From NCBI RefSeq assembly GCF_003259505.1, contig NZ_QLLK01000010.1, positions 79,988 to 143,987 on the forward strand: a stretch of 64,000 nucleotides of DNA, given 5' to 3'. This stretch comes from Algoriphagus yeomjeoni (lineage in GTDB: Bacteria > Bacteroidota > Bacteroidia > Cytophagales > Cyclobacteriaceae). The notes under the pieces are model-generated. The model saw nothing but the letters and a program-made list of their open reading frames with translations. It made no database searches and was not told where the DNA came from. The position numbers and the translations under genes are program-made. Positions 55,170 through 64,000 of the stretch are shown in pieces. Position 1 is the stretch's first letter. Each line of letters opens with the position of its first letter.

Positions 55170-55607
55170 ATGAGCGACACTTCATCCAAACAAATACACC
55201 AAGGCCGTAATGTAAAACGTTTCAGAGAGATGCTCGGCCTCAAGCAGGAAGCACTAGCCTATGAACTCGGTGAGGATTGGAGTCAAAAGAAAATTTCAGC
55301 CCTGGAGCAAAAGGAAGAAATAGAAGAAAGCTTACTAGCCCAGATCGCCGATGTGCTGAAACTCCCAGTAGATGCCTTTAAGAATTTTGACGAGGAACAG
55401 GCGGTGAATTTTATTTCGAATACTTTCAACGATCAGTCAAACGGGTACAATTACTACCCTTCTTTCAATATAAATCCAATGGAAAAATGGATTGAATCTT
55501 TGAATGAAATCAAAAAGCTTCACGAAGAAAAAATCGCCTTGTATGAGCGTATGTTGAAGGAAAAGGATGAGATGATGGCGAGGCTGGAGAAGTTAATTGG
55601 GAAGTGA
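55170..55607 (+). CDS. XRE-family HTH protein
   Basis: 145 residues from ATG at 55170 (an earlier ATG at 55122 lies inside hairpin 6 and gives a non-coding-looking extension). HTH at about 12-65: NVKRFREMLGLKQEALAYELGEDWSQKKISALEQKEEIEESLLAQI. The remainder is linker plus a charged coiled-coil end (MEKWIESLNEIKKLHEEKIALYERMLKEKDEMMARLEKLIG). Members of this group are common in Bacteroidota beside hairpin-rich DNA, which suggests that the protein binds the adjacent repeats or their RNA; that link is an inference. Confidence 0.78.
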   Translation: MSDTSSKQIHQGRNVKRFREMLGLKQEALAYELGEDWSQKKISALEQKEEIEESLLAQIADVLKLPVDAFKNFDEEQAVNFISNTFNDQSNGYNYYPSFNINPMEKWIESLNEIKKLHEEKIALYERMLKEKDEMMARLEKLIGK

Positions 55608-55680
55608 AATAGTAAATCTCTATAGGAGAGCCAATTGTTTTTTTTGGAAATAGCACGATTTATGTTTTTATCGAGTCAGT

Positions 55681-55953
55681 ATGTATTCAAATAATAATCA
55701 GTTACTCAAATCTTTACTATCGGAAATCGATCCGCTAGAGCAGTCTAAGGTGGACACAAAAATGGATGTTGCGGCTAGGATTGCTATCGCAATGGAATCC
55801 AAAGACTGGCACAACCAAGATTTGCAAAAAGCAATGAGAACAAGTCTTTTGCAGATCAGGAAGTGGTTATCTGGAACGTATAATTTCACACTGGATTCCC
55901 TCGTACAGTTAGAAGAGGTGCTTGATATCAAACTTTTGAATAAGAGTTTATAA
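55681..55953 (+). CDS. Small HTH regulator ahead of the AAA+/subtilase pair
   Basis: 90 residues: MYSNNNQLLKSLLSEIDPLEQSK, then KMDVAARIAIAMESKDWHNQDLQKAMRTSLLQIRKWLSGTYNFTLDSL and an ending LEEVLDIKLLNKSL. This is the compact HTH_3-like type found in HigA-like antitoxins. 58 bp before the AAA+ gene and in the same direction, so it may control that pair. A separate promoter box (55989) lies between. Confidence 0.65.
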   Translation: MYSNNNQLLKSLLSEIDPLEQSKVDTKMDVAARIAIAMESKDWHNQDLQKAMRTSLLQIRKWLSGTYNFTLDSLVQLEEVLDIKLLNKSL

Positions 55954-55988
55954 ATCTACAGTTAGTAATTTCCTTTGGAAGGATAAAT

Positions 55989-55996
55989 TACCTTTG
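55989..55996 (+). promoter_or_regulatory. TAnnTTTG promoter box for the AAA+/subtilase operon
   Basis: TACCTTTG, exact match to the Bacteroidota -7 box, 14 bp before the AAA+ start codon. The -33 TTG is weak (a GTTAG around 55961). Confidence 0.45.
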
Positions 55997-56010
55997 CAAC
56001 AAAAATTGAA

Positions 56011-56979
56011 ATGGCAGCGGCAGAACAAATAAAAAGTTTGATCAAATCTTTTGGAGAGGGGGATGAATCCCGCTTTTATGCTACCGCTATGCAAATTGCT
56101 GCCGCAGAAGCACGTAAAGGGCATGTCGCAATTGCGGAGGAACTAAAAAAACTCATTGATAAAGGCAAATCTTCAACGTCTATCGTCAAGAGACTTCCTG
56201 TAAATGCCGCCCAAAAAGAGTTGAATGACTTACTGGAACTAGTCAGTCCAGAAATCAAACTGAACCACATGGTTTTGTCATCTGAGATTCAGGAAACCTT
56301 GGCAAAGGTAATTCATGAGCAAAGACATCTAAAAAAGCTACTTAGCCACAATCTTCAGCCTAGGAGAAAGCTTTTGTTGGTTGGAACTCCAGGCTCAGGG
56401 AAAACCATGACAGCACATGCATTGGCGGGAGAATTAGGACTTCCTCTATTTATCATAAGACTTGACGGTTTGATCAGCAGATATTTAGGAGAGTCCATTG
56501 CAAAGCTTCGATTGATCTTTGATGCCATGGTGGATTTTCGAGCAGTTTATCTTTTTGATGAGTTTGACAGCATTGGTAGTAACCGAACTCAGGGACAGGA
56601 TGTAGGAGAAATCAAACGGGTGCTGAATAGCTTTTTACTTCAGATTGAAAAAGATAGATCGAACAGTTTAATTATCGCAGCCACCAATCTTCCAGAAAGT
56701 TTAGATACTGCATTGTTTAGAAGATTTGACGATATTATTCAATATGGAAATCCTTCTTTGGATCAAATACTCCAAATCTACTCTTCAAGAATAGATGAGA
56801 CTGGAATTACTTTAAACTGGGATCTTCAACAGCTTGCACAACTTTCAATAGGGCTTAGTTATGCAGAAGTCCACAAAATCTGTGAAGATATTTGGAAGGA
56901 TTTTTTAATCTACGGAAAAGATTATGTCACTGAAACAAGAATAATTCAATATATAGAAAATAGGAAACGCACCTTCTAA
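56011..56979 (+). CDS. AAA+ ATPase paired with a subtilase
   Basis: 322 residues. Helical N-terminus (1-80), then an AAA+ core: VGTPGSGKTMTAHAL (Walker A 125-132), LISRYLGESIAKLRLIFD (pore-loop/second region of homology), VYLFDEFDSIG (Walker B 179-186), IIAATNLP (sensor 1) and ALFRRFDD (Arg finger). Close in style to FtsH/Cdc48-like AAA domains. 9 bp separate it from the protease gene, so the pair is cotranscribed. AAA+-subtilase pairs are reported in defence-like neighbourhoods as far as I recall; biochemical role here unknown. Confidence 0.87.
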   Translation: MAAAEQIKSLIKSFGEGDESRFYATAMQIAAAEARKGHVAIAEELKKLIDKGKSSTSIVKRLPVNAAQKELNDLLELVSPEIKLNHMVLSSEIQETLAKVIHEQRHLKKLLSHNLQPRRKLLLVGTPGSGKTMTAHALAGELGLPLFIIRLDGLISRYLGESIAKLRLIFDAMVDFRAVYLFDEFDSIGSNRTQGQDVGEIKRVLNSFLLQIEKDRSNSLIIAATNLPESLDTALFRRFDDIIQYGNPSLDQILQIYSSRIDETGITLNWDLQQLAQLSIGLSYAEVHKICEDIWKDFLIYGKDYVTETRIIQYIENRKRTF

Positions 56980-56988
56980 CAGCTAACT

Positions 56989-59445
56989 ATGGACGGATTT
57001 TTTAAGCATATATTTTTAGACAACAAACCCACCTCAAGCAATTTTACCCCACATGGTTCTGGAAGATTTGCTACCAATGAAAATATTAATCAAGCAAAAC
57101 ATGGTGGGAAACTAAAGACTGAATTTAACGAGGCCTTTCTTGACTTTTGGGAGGGAGAACCAGGGAATTTTGTTTATGTCGACATAGAAGCTTTCTCTGG
57201 CTTTGAATTGGATTTGACAAAATTCGAAGGAAAATATGGAGATATTAGAATAGCAAACATCAAAGAAGGGGTGAATGAAGACGGTGTTATCAAGTCCAAA
57301 GGCTCAGTCTTTTTATCCAAAAAGGGAATAAATGATTTTTTAAGAAAGATTGATGATTATTCTAATCTAGAAAAGAATACAGGAAAAGGTAATCCTAAAA
57401 ACGCGAGCCTCCTTTCAAATATTGAATCAATTAAACAAGCCACCTTAGAATCGTTTTGGCAGGAGCCGGAACGTCCGTTTCCACATAAGGATGAAGAAGT
57501 TTGGTGGGAGGTATGGTTGGACATTACAGTGGATTCTGCAGATACCGTAAAAAATGCAATAACCACCAAGCTAGCCGAGTATGGAGTTCAATTAGCAACA
57601 AGGCATCTGCTATTTCCCGAGCATTTGGTGATACTTATCAAGGGTAGCCCAACTAGGATAATGGAACCTTTACTCCATTCCACTTACTTGGATGAATTAA
57701 GGAAACCTGTAGAATTGGCAGATACTTTTACCTCCATGCATATCCCTGAACAAAAGGAGTGGATTGGAGATCTAGCCAAGAGGTTAGAAATTAATAATGA
57801 ATGTTCTATATCCGTTTGCTTGCTAGACTCTGGAATCAATGACGCTCATCCCCTCCTAGCTAACTTAAAGTCAATAATTCACTCAGATACCGTAGAGCCA
57901 TCTTGGAACACAGATGATAGCTGGCCTAATTCTGGCCATGGTAATCCTATGGCAGGAATCATCTTTTTTGGAGACTTGACTGAAACGTTTTTAAACAAAG
58001 ATTCAGTAAGAATTTTCCACAGACTAGAAAGCATTAAAATCCTGCATCATACTCATCCAACTGATCCAAATTTTTACGGCGTTATCACCGAAGAAGCAAT
58101 TGCTAGAGCAGAACTCATCAATAGCATCTCAGAAAGAGTGTTTTGCCTTGCTATTACGGCAGATGGCGTAGTTCATGAAGGCAAACCATCGTCTTGGTCT
58201 GCAGCTATTGATAAATCAGCATTTGGTGAGGATGAATGGAAAAGATTAATTCTTATTTCAGCCGGAAATATCCCTAATGAACATTGGCCAAATTATCCAA
58301 CTTCAAATTTTGAATACAGCATCCATGATCCTGGCCAGGCCTTCAATGCGTTAACTATTGGAGCCTACACCCTAAAAGATAGGATCGATTCAACAAAGTA
58401 TCCAGGTGCAAGTCTTTTGGCACAACGAGGTCAACTTTCTCCTTCGAGTAGTACCAGTTGTTCATGGGATAGTGATTGGCCAAACAAACCTGAGATCGTT
58501 TTCGAAGGAGGAAATTGTGGAATGTGGAATGGTGGGCTATGTGACCCAGATACCTTACTTCCTTTAAGCATCTCCAAAGGTGGATTGGCCAAACCTCCAT
58601 TTTGTACCTTTGGAGATACTTCGGCTGCCACAGCTTTTGCCACAAAGTTTGCAGCGTCTATTCTGGAAATCTATCCACAGCTTTGGCAGGAAACTATTAG
58701 GGCTCTATTGGTTCATTCTGCGCAGTGGACCGATCAAATGTTAGAAGGTAGAAGAATTGAAGATCTATCTAAAGAGGAAAAGATAAAGCTGTTAACTTCC
58801 GTAGGATATGGCGTTCCTTTTCTTCCATCCGCTATATACACGCTTCAGAATTCTGTTTCCCTTGTAATCCAAGAAACTATAACGCCTTACAAATTTGAAG
58901 AAAGCAGGGTTAAAGCGAATGAATGTCACATATTTACTCTTCCGTGGCCACAAGAGCAACTTTTGGAATTAGGAGAAGTACAAATAAAGTTAAATATCAC
59001 CTTGTCCTATTTCGTTGAGCCAAACCCTGGGAACAAACGCTATGCTAATGCCAATAATTATGCTTCCCACGGGCTTCGTTTTAAACTTAAGGACAGAAAC
59101 GAATCCTCTTCAGCTTTTATGGCAAGAATAAATAAAGAAGCCAGAAAGGCACTTGAAGGAGATTATGAAAAAGAGGGCCAAGAAAATTGGGTAATCGGCC
59201 AACAAATCAGAGACAAAGGATCAATCCATCGGGATTTCTGGATTGGCAATGCAGCGGATTTGGCAACTAAAAACGAATTAGCCGTTATCCCTACTGGTGG
59301 TTGGTGGAAAACCAGACCCATCCATAAAAGATATGAACAATCGTCCCGGTATAGCTTAATTGTCAGTATTGAGACAGAATCAGAAGATATTCTGACCCCA
59401 ATTTTGAATGAGCTGAAGTTAGATGTTGATTCGATAGTTCTTTAA
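56989..59445 (+). CDS. S8 (subtilisin-like) serine protease, cytoplasmic partner of the AAA+ ATPase
   Basis: 818 residues, no signal peptide. Residues 1-270 form an unrecognised N-terminal domain (FWEGEPGNFVYVDIEAFSG...). The peptidase S8 triad is complete: CLLDSGINDAHPLL (Asp280), NSGHGNPMAGIIFFGD (His317) and GDTSAATAFATKF (Ser545); the oxyanion Asn is in ILISAGNIPNEHW. A C-terminal beta region follows. Cytoplasmic subtilases of this kind paired with AAA+ proteins suggest regulated proteolysis, perhaps of phage or toxic proteins. It is the second gene of the pair. Confidence 0.85.
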   Translation: MDGFFKHIFLDNKPTSSNFTPHGSGRFATNENINQAKHGGKLKTEFNEAFLDFWEGEPGNFVYVDIEAFSGFELDLTKFEGKYGDIRIANIKEGVNEDGVIKSKGSVFLSKKGINDFLRKIDDYSNLEKNTGKGNPKNASLLSNIESIKQATLESFWQEPERPFPHKDEEVWWEVWLDITVDSADTVKNAITTKLAEYGVQLATRHLLFPEHLVILIKGSPTRIMEPLLHSTYLDELRKPVELADTFTSMHIPEQKEWIGDLAKRLEINNECSISVCLLDSGINDAHPLLANLKSIIHSDTVEPSWNTDDSWPNSGHGNPMAGIIFFGDLTETFLNKDSVRIFHRLESIKILHHTHPTDPNFYGVITEEAIARAELINSISERVFCLAITADGVVHEGKPSSWSAAIDKSAFGEDEWKRLILISAGNIPNEHWPNYPTSNFEYSIHDPGQAFNALTIGAYTLKDRIDSTKYPGASLLAQRGQLSPSSSTSCSWDSDWPNKPEIVFEGGNCGMWNGGLCDPDTLLPLSISKGGLAKPPFCTFGDTSAATAFATKFAASILEIYPQLWQETIRALLVHSAQWTDQMLEGRRIEDLSKEEKIKLLTSVGYGVPFLPSAIYTLQNSVSLVIQETITPYKFEESRVKANECHIFTLPWPQEQLLELGEVQIKLNITLSYFVEPNPGNKRYANANNYASHGLRFKLKDRNESSSAFMARINKEARKALEGDYEKEGQENWVIGQQIRDKGSIHRDFWIGNAADLATKNELAVIPTGGWWKTRPIHKRYEQSSRYSLIVSIETESEDILTPILNELKLDVDSIVL

Positions 59446-59589
59446 AATAGCTATCTAAAAAATCAGCATCTGGAAGACCAAAAAATCATCCATAACAATG
59501 AAAGTCATCTATGTTTTAAATCCATTGAGGAGCATAAGAGGCTTCATTTTGATTCAGTGAAGATCAACTTTTAAATTAGAACAGTACGT

Positions 59590-60573
59590 TCAAATAAGCT
59601 TAAGCTGTTTTGCAATATCCATCATAAACTTTGACATTGGTCGATTATGAATCTCTGTATCAAGAGTATAATTGCCCAAAATTAAACGTTGGACGTTAAG
59701 GTCTTTCTTATTATATAGCTTACTGAACGATTTTTCTAAAGATCGTTTATACGTATCATTATAAATAATTGATTTCAATAAAATTTCTTCAGCGACATCC
59801 TTTTGAGTATTATATATCTGTTCAACAGCAAAAATTTTATTCATTTCTTTAGAATTGCCACCTTTAAACTCAATTTCAAGTTTTTCTTTTTCAAAATTAA
59901 CCCTATAATTAGTGATTGAAATTTGAGAAATAGAAAACTGAAAGACAGACTTAGAGAACAGTAAAGGATTATTAGAGTAGAGAACAAATTTTAAAGGCTT
60001 ATTACTCTTACTAAGATTGCAATTAGCGCATGTAGGATAAAGATTGAAAAAAGACACCGAAAAACATGGATAATAAGACTTTGGGTAATAGTGATCAACC
60101 TGATAAAGAGCTTTATTTTTCAAACCTTGTCTTTTAACACTTATAGTTAGCTGAGAATTACAATATACACAGGCTTTAATTCCAAGCCCTTGAAAATATT
60201 TTGAGTAAAATTTATTTCTTTGACTATTATATCCCATTATACACAACAATCGATCCCTAAAAACCCGATGAATATATGGTTTAGATTCCTTGCCAAGATC
60301 AACAGCTTTAATAATTGTTTCAAAGTGAGTTGCAAACTTTAATAGATCATCAGGTGTCCCAAGTATTATGTCTTTAAAATTTGCAGATAAATAATCTAAA
60401 TAATCCTCTTGTAAAGGAGTAAGTAAGAGCGCAACCTTTTTCTTCTTTAAAGTTCGGGTTGGTTTGGCTCTAAAAGATTTAATCTTCTTTTCGGTAGAAT
60501 GGATAAAATGATCTATTTCAGTTTTATGATTTTTATATGCAAAAAAAACTAAATCTTGATTAATTGCGATCAT
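59590..60573 (-). CDS. HNH endonuclease, Septu PtuB-like
   Basis: 327 residues. The HNH/zinc site is in the middle: KACVYCNSQ (C-x-x-C), YQVDHYYPKSYYPC (Asp-His of the active site), FNLYPTCANCNLSKSN (Asn and C-x-x-C). This fits the TIGR02646/PtuB type HNH nucleases. The start overlaps the stop of the upstream ATPase gene by 14 bp, so translation is coupled. In Septu systems this protein is the DNA nuclease switched on by the ATPase; it would be expected to cut DNA when phage is detected. Confidence 0.83.
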   Translation of the reverse strand: MIAINQDLVFFAYKNHKTEIDHFIHSTEKKIKSFRAKPTRTLKKKKVALLLTPLQEDYLDYLSANFKDIILGTPDDLLKFATHFETIIKAVDLGKESKPYIHRVFRDRLLCIMGYNSQRNKFYSKYFQGLGIKACVYCNSQLTISVKRQGLKNKALYQVDHYYPKSYYPCFSVSFFNLYPTCANCNLSKSNKPLKFVLYSNNPLLFSKSVFQFSISQISITNYRVNFEKEKLEIEFKGGNSKEMNKIFAVEQIYNTQKDVAEEILLKSIIYNDTYKRSLEKSFSKLYNKKDLNVQRLILGNYTLDTEIHNRPMSKFMMDIAKQLKLI

Positions 60574-62662
60574 TGTTATAGTTTTTTAGTTTCTGAAGTT
60601 CTTGAATTTGTTGGTCTACTATTGAAGTGTCCTTGAATTTTTTAATATATAACTCAGTTAAATCAAGTTTCAATAATGGCTCACCTATTAATCCTATAAA
60701 TTCTTTTGTTCTATATTCATCCCAATTTTCATCCTGAAGTTTGTCAGGTGCAATTAGAAAATCAATTAAAGAATTGATCTTGACTTTGGCGAATTGTCCC
60801 ATAAACCCGTTTTTGAGAAAAAATTGATTGGACAACAAATCATGAATGTTTGCACCAAACGTTTTCTGATCAAACCCAACAGGAACTGGAGCTCCATTTT
60901 CTAAACAAAGAATATTTGAATTAGGTATATCTGATAAGATAAACGGCGAATGAGTAGAAAAAAGGAAATTTATATATGCAATTTTACCAAAATTAAATTT
61001 ACCCAATTCCAAAAGAAGATCATTGATAAATCTACGCTGATAATCTGGATGAAAATATAATTCTATTTCATCGAGAACAATATTCACGTTACTAAATTTA
61101 TTCTTTTTTGATTTACTGATCCTCTCAGAGAAATCTTCATGAACCGATTTCAAGTTATTTAAATGATAAATAATTGAATGGAAAGAGTGCAAATATTGTA
61201 GTTCCCCAGAACTTAAAGAGGAAAATTGAGATTCACCTAAAAAATGCAAAACAGGTCTAACAACTGCGCCAGGAATAACATCAACTTTCTGGATTTTTGC
61301 TATTTGAGATTCATTCAAAAATAAATCATTCACATAACTTGTATATTCCTCTAAAGACATATCAGATTTAAACCCAAATTTCTTTTGATTCTTATCGAAA
61401 ATTATTTCAAATTTCAAATTTTCAAAAAACCCGGATTTTAAAGAAAAAATTGCTTGTCTTAATTTTAATGTAATATGACTCCGATCTGCTCCCAATTTTT
61501 TGCCTAATTGATTTGGCTTACCAACAACAGGAATAAGAGTTTTAACCCTTTCAGTTAAATTTGATTTTTCTCCTTCATCACGCTCAGCAAATAGTTTCCT
61601 ATAATCTTTATAATTCCAACATATTTTATAAACCTTCCTAATTATATACTTAATAACTTCATACTCAATCATGTCATAGGACAATCTTTTTGGAGAGTTA
61701 ACAATATCATAAAATCGCCCTTCTTTTTCCCTTTCATCTGACAGCCTCTTCTCAAAATTCGAGATTTGTCCTTCACTTAAATGAAATCCTCCTATTTCAT
61801 ATATTACTTTATCAATAAATTCATAAAGCTTAAACCCATGAAAACGCTGAAATTCTTCTATTATATTATAAACTTTAAAGGTTCTCAAATTTTCATAATC
61901 AGCAGGAAACAATAAAAAATCCAATTTATCAATCCTTTTACCATCTATTAGTAAAGGGTTAGTTTCTTCATAGGAGGTTATATTTGACAAAAGTCTAGAT
62001 TGGGCCAAATGATGCTCTAAATTAATATCAATTAACCCATCGTATCTGAAAGGATTTAAAACTATAGGTGTTTCATAACCATCATTTTTATGAAACAAGT
62101 GTGTTAACCACTCATCTACAATTGAATTATTTCCATAAAGAGAATAGTTAATTCCTATAGTATAAAAAAAATCTTCAAAATCAAACCTTACACCCTTCCA
62201 TTTAGTGTCGTCAAGTTGTTTGCAGGTTGTAGATTTACCATAATAAGAAACTAGAAAAACCTTATCATTCAGTTCAAAAATGATCTCAACCTTAAATCTA
62301 TTTATGAGATTACTGATTTTTTCTGGAATGACACCATCTTGGTAAAATTCTTTTAATTTTAATATTCCTTTTTTAGAACTTAGAATAAAGCAATAAATAT
62401 ATAGGGTTTCTAAAAGAGTACTTTTTCCACTACCATTTTTACCCACAATGGCAGAAATATTAACATTTACATTACTCCTATTAATAAAATGAGCTGAAGG
62501 GATTCTGTATAAATCAAAATAACTTTTTCCAATTCTTTCTACAATAACTTCGCCTTTCTCTGTTCGCTCTATTCTATAATCATTATAAAATTTATAAACT
62601 TCTCCCAATTTAAGATTTTTACAATGTTCTTCGCTTAGTGGTATTATTGCTAAAATTTTCAT
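60560..62662 (-). CDS. AAA/ABC-type ATPase, Septu PtuA-like
   Basis: 700 residues. Walker A AIVGKNGSGKSTLLETL (74-82), then a long coil and insert region, the signature FSSLSSGELQYLHSFHS, Walker B NIVLDEIELYFHPDYQRRF and FLFSTHSPFILSDIPN (H-loop), which is the overcoming-lysogenization-like/AAA_21 arrangement. Gene order ATPase then HNH, with overlap, matches type I Septu (PtuA-PtuB). Its role would be sensing and control of the nuclease, in the cytoplasm. Codon use is very AT-rich compared with region 4, a sign of transfer. Confidence 0.84.
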   Translation of the reverse strand: MKILAIIPLSEEHCKNLKLGEVYKFYNDYRIERTEKGEVIVERIGKSYFDLYRIPSAHFINRSNVNVNISAIVGKNGSGKSTLLETLYIYCFILSSKKGILKLKEFYQDGVIPEKISNLINRFKVEIIFELNDKVFLVSYYGKSTTCKQLDDTKWKGVRFDFEDFFYTIGINYSLYGNNSIVDEWLTHLFHKNDGYETPIVLNPFRYDGLIDINLEHHLAQSRLLSNITSYEETNPLLIDGKRIDKLDFLLFPADYENLRTFKVYNIIEEFQRFHGFKLYEFIDKVIYEIGGFHLSEGQISNFEKRLSDEREKEGRFYDIVNSPKRLSYDMIEYEVIKYIIRKVYKICWNYKDYRKLFAERDEGEKSNLTERVKTLIPVVGKPNQLGKKLGADRSHITLKLRQAIFSLKSGFFENLKFEIIFDKNQKKFGFKSDMSLEEYTSYVNDLFLNESQIAKIQKVDVIPGAVVRPVLHFLGESQFSSLSSGELQYLHSFHSIIYHLNNLKSVHEDFSERISKSKKNKFSNVNIVLDEIELYFHPDYQRRFINDLLLELGKFNFGKIAYINFLFSTHSPFILSDIPNSNILCLENGAPVPVGFDQKTFGANIHDLLSNQFFLKNGFMGQFAKVKINSLIDFLIAPDKLQDENWDEYRTKEFIGLIGEPLLKLDLTELYIKKFKDTSIVDQQIQELQKLKNYNNDRN

Positions 62663-62711
62663 TCAAGGTAGATTAATTTAAATTAATAAAAATCATAGTT
62701 ATAACATATTT

Positions 62712-63704
62712 CTAAAACCATCCATCAACAATAATTATACCTTCTATAATTGTCCAAGATTCAATCCAAGATGTCTTATACCTACCAGTTTCAACAGGCT
62801 TTAAAGAACCTTTATGTAACACTAAGGCGAATTTCAAGCTATTCTTATTGTAATCTTCCGGACATCCTCTTATAAGTTTAAAAGGATATACATTAACGTT
62901 TTTACCATCTAATACATAATCAATAGGTGTAGTTTCGTAAGTCCCAAGAACTAGCCCATCATTTACATAATAATATACATTATTTAAGTGCGAAAAAGAC
63001 TCTGGAAATTCCTCAAAATATTTTTCATAATCCTTTCTGTAATAAACAGGGTTTTTATATAATCCTGATTTTAATAATTCTCCAGTACCTTGAATATAAA
63101 CTTTATACCTTGACATATTTGCTTGAAGCATACCATAATAATGAGGTGAATCTGGCAGAATACTCTCCTCTACAATTATATATACTCTGAAATATTCGTT
63201 AAAATTATTTACAGTAAAATTGAGTTTAATATTTGGTTTTTCTTGGATATTTGATTCATCACTTAATCTTGATGATTCGAAAGAAATTAGTTTTTGATTT
63301 TCGGAAATGGAATTATTTTTATGAATTAATAAATCATTCAAATAGCTCGTATAATCCAAATTTGGAATCTCTATTTCATTAACGAATGCAAAAATATCAT
63401 TTTCGCTCCCATCCTTTCTCAATAAAATTACTGACTTATCAAAAAACGCATAGTTCATTAAAATTTTATCTTGTGTCCTATCAATTAGTATGGATTTCAT
63501 TGAAGAAATTAATTCCCATTTACCTTCTTTGACATTACCATCTTGAACCATTAATAACGAACCACCTCTTCTAAAGATTAATTTTTCTTTCGCTATATTA
63601 TCTGTAATCCAAACCCAAGGTTTATCAATAATATCCTCCATTATATCTAACTCTTTGGAGTAAGTTTTAACCCGAGGCAAAATATTCAATAAAAAGTTTT
63701 TCAT
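62712..63704 (-). CDS. Unrecognised protein, first gene of the Septu-like operon
   Basis: 330 residues from the ATG at 63704; a TTG 45 nt upstream is less likely. No family recognised. It has an N-terminal domain (WVWITDNIAKEKLIFRRGGSLLMVQDGNVKEGKWEL...) with strands consistent with a beta-barrel, a middle Ser/Asn-rich linker (~135-160), and a C-terminal half with VNNFNEYFRVYIIVEESIL and YYVNDGLVLGTYET, ending IEGIIIVDGWF. Nothing catalytic is visible. It lies 49 bp before the PtuA-like gene on the same strand, so it may be a sensor or accessory to the system. AT-rich like its neighbours. Confidence 0.6.
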   Translation of the reverse strand: MKNFLLNILPRVKTYSKELDIMEDIIDKPWVWITDNIAKEKLIFRRGGSLLMVQDGNVKEGKWELISSMKSILIDRTQDKILMNYAFFDKSVILLRKDGSENDIFAFVNEIEIPNLDYTSYLNDLLIHKNNSISENQKLISFESSRLSDESNIQEKPNIKLNFTVNNFNEYFRVYIIVEESILPDSPHYYGMLQANMSRYKVYIQGTGELLKSGLYKNPVYYRKDYEKYFEEFPESFSHLNNVYYYVNDGLVLGTYETTPIDYVLDGKNVNVYPFKLIRGCPEDYNKNSLKFALVLHKGSLKPVETGRYKTSWIESWTIIEGIIIVDGWF

Positions 63705-63735
63705 GTTTGGTGAAATCAAATTTTCAAATAATACT

Positions 63736-63897
63736 CTATCTATTTGCAACCCTTGAATACCTCCCCCTCTCCTCAGCCACCATCCCCAACTTTTCCTCCA
63801 CTATTTCTTCCGCATCTGCCACCGTCACTTGTCCATTCATCAGCATAGGCAATAGCCAATCTCGAAGGGAGGCTAGTTCTTGGTTTTCTTTTGCATT
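63736..63897 (-). pseudogene. C-terminal scrap of a type I restriction specificity subunit (HsdS)
   Basis: The minus strand reads NNAKENQELASLRDWLLPMLMNG and QVTVADAEEIVEEKLGMVAE, ending VANR. E-N-x-E-L-x-x-L-R-D-x-L-L-P-x-L-M-x-G is the usual end of HsdS. A stop lies about 60 nt upstream and the rest of the gene is absent. Evidence that the DNA right of the Septu-like operon was, or replaced, a type I R-M locus. Confidence 0.65.
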
Positions 63898-64000
63898 ATT
63901 TATTATTATGTATATCCGCAATGACACCAGTGACCAAATAAGTTCTTATTGACAGTTGGTGACAATTACTTTAAAGAGCATTTAACTCATTATAAATTAG

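Noticed and set aside
1..64000. CRISPR array
   Set aside because: No regularly spaced direct repeats with unique spacers were seen; the only arrays are the fic repeats and the hairpin array, which do not fit.

Overview
The window looks like the chromosome of a Bacteroidota member of the order Cytophagales, most likely Cyclobacteriaceae (Algoriphagus-like). The grounds are: a protein with gliding-motility/SprB repeats and a type IX secretion C-terminus, a GLPGLI protein beside an outer-membrane barrel, paired large FtsX-type permeases, promoter boxes of the form TAnnTTTG, and mobilisation genes of the Bacteroidota type. The genus is an inference; no rRNA gene or complete tRNA is present.

Region 1 (1-10.5 kb, all minus strand): the start of an APC amino-acid permease, then a run of exported or lipid-anchored catabolic proteins: S58/DmpA peptidase, NTF2-like protein, cupin, amidohydrolase, RidA-like protein, alpha/beta esterase, M20 peptidase, a second NTF2-like protein, a membrane protein, a Tat-exported DinB protein and an SDR epimerase. 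Three successive intergenic gaps carry the same ~29-bp repeat.

Region 2 (10.5-20 kb): decayed and sparse DNA. It holds a PQQ-propeller pseudogene, a GLPGLI protein plus a carboxypeptidase-regulatory/outer-membrane barrel pair, two unknown proteins, a truncated AlbA/RecG-like regulator pseudogene and a VOC protein.

Region 3 (20-47.2 kb): accessory DNA. A DUF3892 protein; a Fic enzyme with an AbiEi-like N-terminus behind an array of phased repeats; an ArdC antirestriction protein behind a structured ~180-bp leader; two FtsX permeases; a second copy of that leader with an ardC remnant; and a mobilisation module (coupling ATPase, relaxase, MobC-like protein, possible oriT). Next comes a nine-gene minus-strand operon for a cysteine-rich double-glycine peptide: VKOR-thioredoxin fusion, three glycosyltransferase-like proteins, LanC-like protein, C39 ABC exporter, HlyD adaptor and a DUF4221 lipoprotein. 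It is divergent from an XRE regulator. A tyrosine recombinase and a 42-bp 3' remnant of a tRNA-Asn gene mark the right end of this integrated material.

Region 4 (47.2-54.3 kb, plus strand): probable chromosomal backbone with a large type IX-secreted SprB-repeat protein, a GH20 hexosaminidase and a GH33 sialidase, consistent with outer-surface glycan breakdown.

Region 5 (54.3-64 kb): a defence-like island. It has a compact array of perfect hairpins upstream of an XRE protein, a small HTH protein, a AAA+ ATPase/subtilase gene pair, a Septu-like ATPase/HNH pair with an extra unrecognised gene in front, and a C-terminal scrap of a type I restriction specificity subunit.

The strongest candidates for something undescribed are the glycocin-like peptide operon (34.0-45.3 kb), the AAA+/subtilase pair with its upstream hairpin array and HTH genes (54.9-59.4 kb), the three-gene Septu-like operon (59.6-63.7 kb), the duplicated structured leader (23.3 and 29.3 kb) and the phased repeats before fic (22.0 kb).
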